This document shows positions 21,476 to 32,162 of a stretch of 64,000 nucleotides of DNA, piece by piece; the first letter of the stretch is position 1, and each line of letters opens with the position of its first letter. Under the pieces are notes generated by a model that saw only the letters and a list, made by a program, of their open reading frames with translations, ran no database searches and was not told the DNA's origin. The translations under genes and the position numbers were made by a program. Location: NCBI RefSeq assembly GCF_947172395.1, contig NC_069100.1, positions 4,035,001 to 4,099,000 on the forward strand, written 5' to 3'. This DNA comes from Bicyclus anynana. Lineage: Eukaryota; Arthropoda; Insecta; Lepidoptera; Nymphalidae.

Positions 21476-21800
21476 AAAAATTTTAATAAAAAAAATTCAA
21501 CCGACTTCCAACTCAAAAATAACCTAAACTAAAAAGCAAAAAATAACACCTTACCTATGTGCTACCTTCTGATCAGTTTGAAGGCGGTGCCAATCCAGTG
21601 TCATGTTTTAATTAAAGCCGTTTCTGAAAGAACCACAGAAATTGTGTAATTTAAACGGCTTGAATTAAAACATCACTGGCTTGGCACCGCCTTCAAACTG
21701 ATCAGAAGGTAGCACATAGGTAAGGTGTTATTTTTTGCTTTTTAGTTTAGGTTATTTTTGAGTTGGAAGTCGGTTGAATTTTTTTTATTAAAATTTTTAT
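21476..21800. repeat. 325-bp near-perfect palindrome
   Basis: Arms of about 125-150 bp pair almost without mismatch around a centre near 21638; each holds AAGGCGGTGCCAA-like and CTTCTGATCAGTTTGAAGG boxes. It would form a long hairpin if single-stranded. Confidence 0.85.
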
Positions 21801-21972
21801 TGTTGTTGTTATCAACTTATTCGGCTCACTGCTGAGCAAGAGTCTCCTCTCAGAATGAGAGGGGTTAGGCCAATAGTCCACCACGCTGGCCCAATGCGGA
21901 TTGGCGGACTTCACACACGCAGAGAACTAATACAATCCTCTGGTATGCAGGTTTCCTCTCGATGTTTTTTGC
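21800..21972 (-). mobile_element. SINE-A, 3' part, minus strand
   Basis: Starts at GTTGTTGTTATCAACTTATT and runs to CAGGTTTCCTCTCGATG. Its tail microsatellite touches the right end of the FB element. Confidence 0.7.
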
Positions 21973-22734
21973 GTATACAGTTAAGAATATATTATAATTG
22001 GTAACAAATCGGTAACAAATCTGTCCGTATGTTCCGTTATTACGTAAAGATGTTACGCATATTTAAGGGCCATTAGTGTAACTTTGTCGAGTCTGAGTGT
22101 AAAGTTGGTAAAAGCTCTTAATTCGACTATAAAGTAGGGCGGAGTTGGGTCAAAAAGTTGCCTCGCATTTCACTGTAATTCACAACGGGCACAGTTTAAG
22201 GTCAGCGCATACCGACGAACATAATCGCACTATTATTATAGTGGATTCGATTCCCACAACTGGAAAATATTTGTGTGATGAGCATGGGTGTTTTCCAGTG
22301 TCTGTGTGTATTTATACATTATATAAGTATTTATATGTAGTATATAATTGTATATGAATATTATTATATCAAATATCTTAGTACCCATAACACAAACTAC
22401 TCTGTATGCTTACTTTGGGGCTAGATAGTAATGTGTATTATTATTTTATTTATTTATAATAAAAAAAAAAATATAATATTTAAGATACCGAATGCCCACG
22501 ACTTCATCTGTGTGCTTTTCTACTTAATTTGAATTTAAAATAATCTCTAAAATTTTATTCGTTCCCAAAAAAAACCAATTAACATGCTTATTAACTATTT
22601 ATTTTTTACAATCGATTAGTTCGAGACATTATTTTTTATTTTCTGCCGAGCCGAATTTCATTTATATAAATGTAAATCATAGCTTAATCTAGCCAAGTGC
22701 ATTTTAATTATAATCGACCAACAAGTTTACATAG
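21973..22734. other. Unassigned AT-rich stretch
   Basis: A 70-codon frame (22145-22357) has no recognised features. 22090-22140 resembles 17470-17515. No splice-supported exon. Confidence 0.3.
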
Positions 22735-22795
22735 TAGGGTAGAGGTAGGGTAGGCGTAGGGTAGGTGTAGGGTAGTAGTAGGGTGGGAGTAGAAT
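22735..22795. repeat. TAGGG-type minisatellite
   Basis: About eight degenerate units of GTAGGGTAG. The same motif occurs inside Helitron-like elements at 16705 and 56410, so this may be the remnant of one. Confidence 0.6.
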
Positions 22796-22799
22796 AGAA

Positions 22800-23174
22800 T
22801 TTATTAATTTTTTAATTTAATAATTTATTTTACATTTAAAATATTTAAAAAATACCCGTTGTGCACGGTGACCCTAAAAGAGACATATTAGGACAAGTTC
22901 ACACATTAAAACAAGATCTGTTCGCTTAGAAATTTCCAACTGTCTAAACAAAATGTACCTATTTATGGGACGGTAACGGAGAGAAAGAAGCAAAGTTAAT
23001 TTATTTATGACGCTTATTTTAGCATAACAATTTGAAAGATAGGCCTAACTTACCTAGTGAAGTGATCTCGTCCTCAAAGAGTCCCAACCTTATAACCCTC
23101 ACTGCTAATCAAGGATGCGGAGGAGTGAGATGATAAGCGGCGCTTGCGGGGTTGACTTCTACGGCTTCTAATCT
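22800..23174. other. Unassigned
   Basis: AT-rich. A weak minus-strand donor-like site (GTAAGT at about 23046-23051) has no supported exon. Confidence 0.25.
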
Positions 23175-23340
23175 GGAGGGTTATTTAGTAACGATGTTCT
23201 GTATAACTTGCAAGTGCGATTTTCGAATTTACCTCTATTTCTTTCTATGTAACACAGTACTATAGACAAAGAGTGATAGATGCAAGTTCGAAGCTCACGC
23301 TGTCGAAGTGAAAAAGACATCGTTACAGAATATCCTCCCT
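23175..23340. mobile_element. Candidate short MITE
   Basis: Imperfect inverted ends: GGAGGGTTATTTAGTAACGA at the left and the complement of CATCGTTACAGAATATCCTC at the right. About 165 bp, non-coding. No second copy is complete in the window. Confidence 0.5.
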
Positions 23341-23521
23341 GATGAGAGCGTTTCGGTCCCGGTGAATAGTGACTATACTTTAGCTACACTCAAAATAAAT
23401 AGTAAACATATCTTGAATAATATTTTTTAAACAGACAATACATAATTTGAAATAAATAAGTTATGGTGAATGTTATGGTGAATGAATGTGATACGCGCTT
23501 ACGGTACCATAATACTATACT

Positions 23522-23728
23522 GAATCTATACTAATATTATAAAGCTGAAGAGTTTTTTTTTTGTTTGATAGAACGCGCAAATCTCAGGAACTACTGGTCC
23601 GATTTGAAAAATTCTTTCAGTGTTAGATAGCCCATTTATCGAGGAAGGCTATAGGCTATATATTATTTCCGTATCCCTACGGGAACGGGAACCACGCGGG
23701 TAAAACCGCGCGGCGTCAGCTAGTTGTA
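23522..23728 (+). mobile_element. Helitron-like element (GAAGAG subtype), well preserved
   Basis: ATCTATACTAATATTATAAA start; CGCGCGGCGTCAGCTAGTTG end with its 3' hairpin (GGTAAAACCGCGCGG) intact. Confidence 0.85.
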
Positions 23729-24059
23729 TAATAAATCACAATAAAGTAGAGAAAGCTAAATTAAACAAAAACATCGTTATATTCCTTAATAAGTGTTTTA
23801 TTTTAATTTTATTTTATCTTTCCACACTAACTTATCGTAATTGGAACGACCAAAAGAAAACAAATTAAATAATTGCCTCCGAAGTTCAATATTTGTGGAG
23901 AAAAAATACCCCAGGAGAGGTGTGGTTCGCTGAATTATGTATTGGGAAAATCGGAGCTATAATTAATTTTGCTGTGCTTTTGTTTGCAGAATTGCGGCGC
24001 GAACTAAGAATGGCTGAACAATTTATTTATTAGCTGTAGGTACTAAGTAGATTGTAGGT
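23729..24059. other. Unassigned; ancient shared segment
   Basis: 23930-23990 resembles 12265-12325. No exon found. Confidence 0.3.
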
Positions 24060-24260
24060 ATAAGTCACGATAGCCTAGCCACAGTAGATATAACAAGGCC
24101 TAGCGTATATGACCACGACCTTCGATTCGGAAGGCGTAGGTTTCATCGTGAGGAAACTGAAAATTTTTTTAACTATCTACGCGTGTGAAGTCAGCCAAAC
24201 CGCCTTGGGCCAGTGTGGTGGACTGACTATAAGCCTAACCCCTCTTATAAAAAATATTTC
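24060..24260 (+). mobile_element. SINE-A, degenerate
   Basis: Shortened head (TATGACCACGACCTTCGATT) and body to GGCCAGTGTGGTGGACTG. A large internal deletion spans the section after the B box. Confidence 0.55.
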
Positions 24261-24401
24261 TTGGAAGAAAGAATGCTCAATATTTCATAGCCTGGCGCAA
24301 TTCACGAACCCAGGACTTGGTGATCTGAAGCCACATGTGCTAACCTCTGAACCAGCGATACAGTATAATCAATTGTCAGTAACTAAGTCTTAGGAACATT
24401 A

Positions 24402-24618
24402 TCTATACTAATATTATAAAGAGTTTGTTTGATTGAACGCGCTAATTTCAGGAAATTTTGATCCTATTTGAAAAATTCTTTTAGTGTTAGATAGCCCATT
24501 TATTGAGGAAGTTATATTTATTATCCCGTAGGAACGACGATAATAAGTTATATTTATTATCGTCGTTCCTACGGGAACGGGAACAACGCGGGTGAAACCG
24601 CGCGGTGTCAGCTAGTTT
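24402..24618 (+). mobile_element. Helitron-like element with an internal inverted duplication
   Basis: Normal ends (ATCTATACTAATATTATAAA and CGCGCGGTGTCAGCTAGT). At 24525-24575 it contains a perfect 21-bp hairpin absent from sibling copies, flanked by a duplicated GTTATATTTATTAT (see findings). Confidence 0.8.
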
Positions 24619-24699
24619 TTAATAAGGAATAATCTATTTCCCACTACCGCAAGACGGATTGTAGCAAAGTAAGCATGTTGTTCCGTGAATTCCTCCAAC

Positions 24700-24800
24700 A
24701 CGACGAAGGCCGCCGATAAAATCCCCCTTTATGAAACATTATGCCGAATTCCGAATAAAAAGGGTCTCGGAATAGTCCTTAGGCAGCTTCTCGGTGTCAT
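24700..24800 (-). repeat. Ancient three-copy shared segment
   Basis: The reverse complement aligns with 14205-14300 over about 80 bp, with conserved GAGACCCTTTTTAT and ATAATGTTT blocks, and with 19985-20040 over a shorter stretch. Confidence 0.45.
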
Positions 24801-25004
24801 AAGAATAAATATAAAAGCGTTGATCACGGTATAATGGGCACCTCTAGACTTTTCTTTTTAGAACATGAGACTACAGTAGACAAGCCTCATTTTGTGATGG
24901 ATGTTTGGCTGTTTGTCAGTCCATGTCATATTTGTAGAAAGAAAGAAAGGAAGAAAGAAAAAACGTATAATTTAAAATTGTGCTACTCGTCACAATGCCT
25001 AAGC

Positions 25005-25430
25005 AGTCATCATCATCATCATCAGCCGATGGACGTCCACTGCTGGACATAGGCCTCTTGTGGACCTCCAAGCACAACAGTCTCGAGACGCCAGCATTCA
25101 GCGGCTGCCTGCAACCCGCTTGATGTCTTCGGTCTACCTAGTGGGGGGGTCAGCCACTGCGCTTTCCGGTGAGGGGTCGCCATTCTAGCACCTTGGGACC
25201 GCAACATCCATCGGATCTCCGAACTATCTGACCTGCCCATTGCCACTACAGCTTCGCGACTCGTTGAGCTATGTCAGTAACTTTGGTTCGTCTGCGGATT
25301 TCCTCATTCGCTTCATCGCTCCATCTCCCGCTGAGTGACTTTGAGCCTTCTAATAAGGTCCATAGTTAGTGACCAAGTCTCGGATCCGTAGGTCATCACT
25401 GCCAACACGCACTGGCCTAAGCAGTACCTA
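25005..25430 (-). mobile_element. RTE-type LINE 3' fragment, longest in window
   Basis: Reverse of the tail with CATCATCATCATCAGCCGAT at the 3' end, then GGTCGCCATTCTAGCACCTT and on to GCCCATTGCCACTACAGCTT, CGCTGAGTGACTTTGAGCCT and AGGTCCATAGTTAGTGACCA. It covers the C-terminal ~130 codons, with frameshifts. Confidence 0.75.
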
Positions 25431-25467
25431 AGTACAATAGTAGGCAGTGCCTGATGCCATAATTTCT

Positions 25468-25562
25468 TAACTGAAAAGTTAGAGGTGCATGCCCTGGACT
25501 GGATTCAAAACTACGCAATCCGAATCGAAGGCACAGGTTATATCCACTGGGCTATCACGGAT
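25468..25562 (-). mobile_element. SINE-A head fragment, minus strand
   Basis: AACTGAAAAGTTAGAGGTGC through CCACTGGGCTATCACGG; only the tRNA-like third remains. Confidence 0.6.
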
Positions 25563-25579
25563 TTATTGTTATATTCTAA

Positions 25580-26135
25580 AATGGTCATATACATTAAAAC
25601 TCACAACGATTTTCTAACGGACGATGTCGCGGGCATCGGCTAGTATTTATTAATTTATTATATACAGAGGCGGCCTTTTTACTGCTTTATAACAATATAG
25701 ATAGATTGTCGAACAAAATATTCTTTTTGCCTTTGAAGCAAAAGCGAAACATTTTGCGTGCACAAAACCTTTTTACTAAATTAAATGTTCATGCATATTA
25801 TATTATCTCGTTACTTCCCTTCATTTTTCAAGGATCTTGTCTCTGAGATGTTATTGCCTCTAGAATACGCACATAAATATGTTTTTCGTGTAAATGTTGC
25901 TGATCAATTAGCATTATGCCTAATTCCTACTGAACAACATTATATAATAAATATGTATAAATGCAAAAAGTCAGTCATTAAGAACTTTGGAAAACCACGA
26001 CGTAAAAAAATTAAATTTGGCAGGGAGGTAGTTTACTGTTTATAGACGTCCCCAAAGAACGGATTTTGCAAGAGTGCTGGATTAAGGAGTCTACAGGCGG
26101 ACGATGTCGCCGGCGTCCGCTACTATTATTATAAA
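25580..26135. other. Two Helitron-like 3' ends and unassigned interior
   Basis: GACGATGTCGCGGGCATCGGCTAGT at 25620-25644 and a mutated repeat of it at 26100-26122 suggest two related elements or one duplicated end. An 86-codon frame between them (25785-26045) has no recognised domain. Confidence 0.4.
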
Positions 26136-26330
26136 ACTGCCTTGTTAGTCTAGTGGATAACATGATTTCGCATGTTGAGGTACTGGATTCGAGTCCTGGG
26201 TCAGGCTGTGCCATGCCAAGTGCTTTTTTGAATAAATTTTCTATAGCAGCCCAGAGATGTGAAGTTTATGGTGTTACACTCATGTTTGTCGGACAGCAGC
26301 TGTTGGTGTCGATGATTATTATTTCTAACC
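26136..26330 (+). mobile_element. SINE-D
   Basis: Head CTGCCTTGTTAGTCTAGTGG and B-box-like GGATTCGAGTCCTGGG; body with GGTGTTACACTCATG. It abuts an FB-type terminus. Confidence 0.65.
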
Positions 26331-26372
26331 GACTTCAAAAAAAAGGAGGAAGTTTTTCAATTCGACCGTATA

Positions 26373-26403
<31 letters not shown>

Positions 26404-26470
26404 TTTTCATGTGTGTTCGCGCCTAACTTCGTCATTTATAGACCAATTTGGATAATTCTTTTTTAAAGTC
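26326..26470 (+). mobile_element. FB element 5' fragment with AT microsatellite
   Basis: CTAACCGACTTCAAAAAAAA terminus, a TA array (26368-26396) and poly(T), then the AACTTCGTCATTTATAGACC interior. The palindromic end is absent. Confidence 0.6.
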
Positions 26471-27261
26471 AGAAATTTTTTCGTTACGACTTTTGACAAA
26501 TAAAATATGATTTCTGAGAAAAAAATCTAATTTAGTAGAGTCGATACAAATAATTAAACTTGACGTTTCAAAAGGGTAAAATCAGAATTCATTTATTTTA
26601 AATAAATGAATTATGATTTTATTTGAACTATATCAACGGTCGACAAAACGGTTAGTATCTCTGGACTTGATAACATCTCAATGGCTTCCCACATTCAGGA
26701 AGGGTACAAAATTAACGTGCATGCGAATTTTTGATATTGGCGTTCTTTAATTTCCTGTTTTCAGGAAAACATCGTAAATCGACATTATCTTACTCGGAAT
26801 ATCGGGTACCCTCCATATGTTGCGTATTCATTTTGTTGAAAAAACCCAATTTTACCATTACATTATGGGGATATTATTTTCTTATTCGATTTGTTTCCCC
26901 TAACATTCGGTATGGTTTGTGTGTGACTTCAGATTTTTATCGAAAAAGAAACGCTAAGTACCTATCAATTGCTGTAACAAATACTGTATCATTCTTCGTT
27001 TGATTTTAGTAATTTTTATGTAGGGATAATTTATGTTTTTTTTTAATTAAATATGGACCCCACCAATTTTACACTGTCAGTCATTTGCGTTTGTTATCCA
27101 ATTTTCTCTAACTTTTCTAATTATTTTATCTGCCCATTTATTTTTCAGCCTATCTCTTTTTCTTTTGATCGTTACACTTTACCATGTAGTTACTCTGGTA
27201 GTTTTTATAGAAACATGGGAATAAAATATAGCCTCCATTACATCCTGTTATTCAACGTGAC
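26471..27261. other. AT-rich stretch, no supported gene
   Basis: Two plus-strand frames (26731-27003, 27053-27316) are hydrophobic by composition only. 27070-27250 resembles 27495-27655, so this is repeated sequence, probably decayed Helitron-like. Confidence 0.4.
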
Positions 27262-27430
27262 GTTCATAAGCTTTTTAAATAGGGTAAGCACCATAGTACA
27301 AATTTTTAACAATTAGAAAGTCCTTCTCCAATATTGAGTCCTCAGTAGAAGGCTTCTCCCTCATATAAGAGGTGATAAGCAGTTTAACCACCAAGATGCT
27401 TTAATGCAGGCTGGTGTGCTTAAAGTTTAA
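27262..27430 (+). repeat. Dispersed repeat R, copy 1
   Basis: Shares TAGGGTAAGCA, AAAGTCCTTCT, AAGGCTTCTCCCTCATATAA and GCAGGCTGGTGTGCTTA with 29118-29330; the second half also recurs at 46645-46760. Confidence 0.5.
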
Positions 27431-27494
27431 TGTTTAATTTAGTGAAACCTCATAGTTAAGGTGATGTAGCTTTCGATTGGTGAAATAATTTTTA

Positions 27495-27765
27495 GAATCA
27501 TTTGCGTTTGCTATCGAATGTTCACTAACTCTTCTAATTATTTCATTTGCCCATTATTATTACGGCCTACCTTACCATGTAGTTACCCTTATAGTATCCA
27601 TAGAAATATAGGGATAAAAATAGCCTCCGTTATACCCTAATGATGTAGCTATCCATTGATGAAATAATTTTTAAAATCGGTCCACTGGTTTCGGAGCTTA
27701 TTTGTAACAAACAAACAAATAATCAAATCTTACATCTTTATAATATTAGTTCAGATGCCTTGTAA
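27495..27765 (-). mobile_element. Helitron-like element, decayed, minus strand
   Basis: ATAGAAATATAGGGATAAAA and AAATCGGTCCACTGGTTTCG lead to TCTTTATAATATTAGTTCAG, the reversed element start. Confidence 0.6.
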
Positions 27766-27954
27766 GTAGAACCTTTCACTGTATAAATGTCAAGTTGAGT
27801 TCGCTTTTCACAATGGATATGCAATGATGAATGACAACTCAATCCAAACTTTGCAAGTTGCGGATTGGATCATTTATCCTATAACAAGTTGGTAACACTC
27901 CGTCTGGCGGCAATTGCTTGTCCTATATATTATTACATACTTAAGGTATATAAT

Positions 27955-28245
27955 AACCGCTTCCGGAGGGTGTGAGTTCGTATCCCGTCCGGGGCATGAA
28001 GCTCCAACTTTTCAGTTGCGAGCATTTTATAAAATTATAAAAAGACGTGTCTCAACGGTGAAGGAAAACATCGTAAGGAAACCCACGTACAAGATAATTT
28101 TCTTAATTTTTTATGCGTGTGTGAAGTCAGCCAATCCGCATTGGGCCAGCGTGGTGGACTATTTTCCTAACCCCTCTCATTCTGAGAGGAGACTCGAGCT
28201 CAGCAGTGAGCAGAATATGGGTTGATAATGGTGATGATGATGAAG
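27955..28245 (+). mobile_element. SINE-A, lacking the A box
   Basis: Begins at the anticodon-loop region (CTTCCGGAGGGTGTGAGTTC), body complete, ends ATATGGGTTGATAATGGTGA. Confidence 0.75.
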
Positions 28246-28274
28246 GTATACTTAAGGTTAAATTCACCTTTAAG

Positions 28275-28470
28275 CACACTACTATTATAAAGGCGAAAGT
28301 TTGTAGATCTATGGATCTACTGAATCGTTTTTAAACATTCTTTTACAATTAGAAACTATATTATTTGTAAGTGTTAAAGGCTATATTTTAACCACATATT
28401 GTAACGGGAACGACAACTACGCGGGTGAAACTCAAAACTTCGGATAGTGTGTACTAATATTATTAAGAGA
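28275..28470 (+). mobile_element. Helitron-like element, decayed
   Basis: CTATTATAAAGGCGAAAGTT start; interior and GAACGACAACTACGCGGGTG end zone, final CTAGT lost. Confidence 0.45.
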
Positions 28471-29117
28471 TAATGTGTTTCCTCCGAAATTCCTCATAAA
28501 CAGACTTATTCGCATGCGCTGCCTTATCCATTGTGTAAAATTGAAATCAATGTATGGAGGCTTTATGTGCCTTTAAAAGTTCTACAAAAAAGTCCGCGAC
28601 ACCATATATCTATCTTATATATTTTAGCAGATATTAGTTAGTACCTTTAGTGTTTTAAAAAATATCATTTTTATATACTTAGGTTTACGTCATTATTTAT
28701 ACTACTAAACTTAAATCCTTAACAAATTAAATTACTTAATAGTCACAAGGATATTATGTAGATAAGATTTACCCTTTACAGTATGTTAATTAGTTAAATA
28801 GTTTCGGAGATAATACATAATTGCCGTCAAAAGTAAGTTCAAATCAAAGTTATGGACACAAAGTTATTCTATTTCATACAACTCCACTATCTGATGCAAT
28901 CCGAAAGCGCATAGTTATCTCATTACCAGAGAGAAATGGAGATCAATTTATATAGCAGGCTATCAAAGACGTCGGCATTGTTAGCAAGTTGTCGCAGGAT
29001 AAATGACGCAATCGGTAACCCTCAAAGACTCAAACTTTAGATTGAGACGCTATTTATCATGGAACGGCTTATGATAGCTTTGTGTTCACATTGGAACGTA
29101 TATTCATCGTCGTTCAC
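28471..29117. other. Unassigned; partly shared with 55960-56120
   Basis: 28500-28600 (CAGACTTATTCGCATGCGCT) and 28785-28815 match 55965-56110, so an unnamed repeat is present. No exon. Confidence 0.45.
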
Positions 29118-29330
29118 AAGGTTTTAACTAGGGTAAGCATTATACTTACAAATTATACATAATTAAAAGTCCTTCTATTTAGTTAATAGTGGATTTTCGA
29201 TTCTATGAAGAGCACGCTACAACAATACCTTAATTTTACGACCCACTGCTGGGAAAGGCTTCTTCCTTATTGAAGAGGTGACAAAAAGCTTCACCACCAC
29301 GCTGTTTTAATGTGGGCTGGCGGGCTTAGA
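29118..29330 (+). repeat. Dispersed repeat R, copy 2
   Basis: Aligns with 27262-27430 but with ~45 extra bases at about 29185-29230. Confidence 0.5.
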
Positions 29331-29574
29331 GTAATAATTTTTAGTTCTATAAAATATCAAAATTTCAGGAAGTGGTTATGTAGATTAAATACACTATACG
29401 CTGTTCAAATTTGGGTTGGCGAGCATAGAGTGAAAGCTAAATGTTTGACTATCTTTCAAAAGTTAGCACTTGTTAATAATATTAAATGCTTTTTGTTTTT
29501 TATTCAATGAAAAGTTAGCTTGAATACAAAAATAAAAAGCATCGAACTCAGTACCTCTCTACTGAAACCACAGT

Positions 29575-29609
29575 ATTATCGACTGCACAAGAGATGTCGT
29601 TAATATATG

Positions 29610-29663
<54 letters not shown>

Positions 29664-29870
29664 TTATTTATTATATATATTTATCATATATTAACGACAT
29701 CTCTTGTGCAGTATGCAATATATATATATATATATGATCAATGTTAAATAATATATAAATATATATATATGCTATACTGCTATACTGCACAAGAGATGTC
29801 GTTAATATATGATAAATAATATATATATATATATATATATATATGATCAATGTTAAATAATATATGTTGG
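29575..29870. repeat. AT microsatellite array with inverted 35-bp units
   Basis: A unit with GCACAAGAGATGTCGTTAAT followed by ATATGATAAAT occurs forward at about 29583, inverted at about 29678-29713 and forward at about 29785. TA runs separate them. A second unit (TATGATCAATGTTAAATAAT) is directly repeated at 29733 and 29842. Confidence 0.85.
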
Positions 29871-29964
29871 TGAATTTGCCGGCAGGTCTAAAATTGATTA
29901 TGTCCTTATTTAGCTTTAATGGAACCACGATTACATACTGATCATTAAATTGAAGAGCTGAGAG

Positions 29965-30160
29965 ATGATGGGGTCTTGAAGTGCTGGAATAACGACCCCG
30001 CACCGGATAGCGCATTCTTTGTTAACCCCATGAAGAGGAAGGCTGACGACATCAAGGGACGTGCAGAGAGCTACTGGATGCTTGCGGCTCGGAACCGTGA
30101 TGTTTCGAAGTCCATAAAAGAGGTTTATGTCCAGCTGTGGACGATAATGATAATGATTAC
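29965..30160 (+). mobile_element. RTE-type LINE 3' end
   Basis: GGTCTTGAAGTGCTGGAATA, then a diverged DDIKGRAESYWMLAARNRDV-type peptide and a GATAATGATAATGAT tail. Confidence 0.65.
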
Positions 30161-30333
30161 ATACACATATCCTGACCAGAGTTTATATTCACACACTCAA
30201 CTCGAACGTACTCGCGAGGCATCTTATCCGAACAATATAATGTCGTAAATATGGAGTGTAGTGCTCAAGGTACTACTGCAGTAGGGGGGCCTTGTTTGCT
30301 AAATAAAACTTAGGACAAAATATACTTTACTAG

Positions 30334-30533
30334 CAAACTCTCCGCGATTTCATTTTCCTCGGGATTCCCGTTCCCGTGGGTATATCGGGATAAAATGTTG
30401 CCTATGACATTCACAAATAACGTGGCTATTTATTACTTAAACAGTTTTCAAAATCGGTCCTGTATATCGAGATTACTCCTACAACCTCACAAAGTTTAAA
30501 CCTTTATAATATTAGTATAGATTAGTATAGATG
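30334..30533 (-). mobile_element. Helitron-like element, minus strand
   Basis: Reverse of the family: GATTCCCGTTCCCGTGGG through TTTATAATATTAGTATAGAT; the starting motif is duplicated at its left boundary (AGTATAGATTAGTATAGATG). Confidence 0.75.
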
Positions 30534-31264
30534 ACAAAAATTATATCTTTAGTTATGCTCTTCAGTTGGTTATGGTACCTTACTTATATCCGAAAATCCA
30601 CCATTACTTACTTCCATTATTAATAATTACTTCTTCGGCGCTTCTACCACTTTTCCTCCATTAATTTTCTGTTATTTCCTTTTTTTCCCACACAGCGAAT
30701 TTTTAATTTTTTTTGCAAGAATAACCATTAATATACATTATTAATAAGAAACTATTAATGCAACAAACCTACAAAACTATCATTATTACTGAATTCGACG
30801 ACTTTTTTGCAATAATTTTTTTCATTACAAATGTTAACGAAGAAAAGAGAGATCTTCGGTTAATAAAAAAATCACACTTGAGTCATTGGCACTTGTGAAA
30901 TCAAATACTTTGTTAATCATATTTTCAGGATTAACAAAATATTTTAGAAACAAAAATGGAATAGAATTTTGGAAACTAAAATAATTTCGTGTCCACAAAA
31001 TTTGTCTGCCCAAACGTGCGGTGTCCCTAGCCGCCTTCACACGAGCATCCACAAAGTGGCCTCAAGTGATACTACTTTGTCTTTTGTCTACAAAACCTTT
31101 ATGCGACAAAGAAAATTTTGCTCTACTTTTCCATTTTACCCATTTCTCCCACCGCTCGAAGATTTATTGACATAATGAAAAGGGTTTAATAATTTACCGA
31201 GTTTTTAACATTTTTATACGAGAACATACTCGTATATCTTCTTTTTGTATCTTTAAAAAAGCTC
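30534..31264. other. Unassigned AT-rich stretch
   Basis: 30960-31175 is richer in C and open on both strands (68 and 72 codons), but neither frame shows a recognisable domain or flanking splice pair. I make no gene call. Confidence 0.3.
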
Positions 31265-31445
31265 ATAACTGCCTTATTGGTGTAGTGGTTAACTATTTGG
31301 CTTTGGATCTCAATGTCCTGGGTTCAAATCCTGTTTTATATGTCCTGAATATTTTTAGTAAAAACTCTCAGACCGGAATTGGTAAAATTTGGTGGTGTTA
31401 TACCCCGTGCCATAGAGAGCGGTTGACTATTAATGAAATAATTTC
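31265..31445 (+). mobile_element. SINE-D
   Basis: Head CTGCCTTATTGGTGTAGTGG, B box GGTTCAAATCC, body with GGTGGTGTTATACCCCGTGC. Confidence 0.65.
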
Positions 31446-32019
31446 AATCGTATACTAAAAAATGAAATAACAGAAATGGATCCCACAAAAAAACAATTAA
31501 ACAATAAAATTTGTTTTCATTGAGAAGAAGATTTCTTAATAAAAACAAAGTACGAAGCGCCATTGGATGCTTTTAAAAGGAAAACCACTTTAATCGGTAG
31601 GTACATACAAAAGGAAAATAAAGTTCGATACCCACTTGCTATTTTTATTTGTACAATTTAATTTGTTTGTAGTTTGTACTGCAGGTTTCCTTCAAGGCGA
31701 GGGGAAAAACGTAAGTAATTGTTCACGAGATTGGACAGCGGTAGATATTCGATTTTAGATTAAAAACCTCTTGCTTCTTCTCGATTTGTGTTTGAGATGC
31801 CATCGGAGACGTTGGATCTTTTGAAATATTTGTACTGAGACTGTTCGAAAGTAAAGATAAATAATCGTAGAAACTACCGTTGCAAGCTCTCGCCACTTTA
31901 TGGATGCATTTTGCTCCATTTATACGAATATAATTCATTGCTTAGATGTGGCTCAAACTGTAAATACTTTACCAGTGTAAATAAATAATAATTTGCCACT
32001 GGCGTTCATTTATTTCTAA
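31446..32019. other. Unassigned; one minus-strand 71-codon frame
   Basis: 31723-31938 (minus) begins with ATG directly after a stop and encodes CIHKVARACNGSFYDYLSLL. The composition is protein-like, but nothing is recognised and no splice site adjoins. Confidence 0.25.
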
Positions 32020-32074
32020 ACTAGCTGACGCCGCGCGGTTTCAACCGCGTGGTTCCCGTAGAAATACGGGGATA

Positions 32075-32077
<3 letters not shown>

Positions 32078-32140
<63 letters not shown>

Positions 32141-32162
32141 AGAAAGAAAGAAAGAAAGAAAA
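32078..32162. repeat. AT array followed by GAAA array
   Basis: The TA run (32079-32138) continues from the Helitron-like target. The AGAA run (32139-32161) is the LINE's tail, TTTC on the coding strand. Confidence 0.85.

Larger units (their letters stand above)
20716..21800 (+). mobile_element. FB element: tandem array plus long palindrome, copy 1
   Basis: Order: TTAACCGACTTCCAAAAAGG terminus; a poly(T) run at about 20763-20785; a unique stretch with GGACCGATTTTGAAAATTC; three copies of a 130-bp unit (21050-21435); and a 325-bp near-perfect palindrome (21476-21800) whose arms carry AACCGACTTCCAA inward of each end. An inverted copy lies at 53586-54722, and a copy lacking the array at 36478-36863. 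It has no coding capacity. Frames at 20989-21400 only restate the 130-bp repeat. Its right end abuts a SINE-A tail. The transposase source and superfamily are unknown to me. Confidence 0.8.

Noticed and set aside
23046..23170. Minus-strand exon with donor GTAAGT at 23046-23051
   Set aside because: No compatible acceptor, and the only open reading is short; probably chance beside a MITE.
26731..27316. Two hydrophobic frames
   Set aside because: The hydrophobicity follows from T-rich DNA, and part of the sequence is a diverged repeat (27495-27655).
31723..31938. 71-codon minus-strand frame
   Set aside because: The composition is plausible, but there is no homology, no splice sites and no promoter; left as unassigned.
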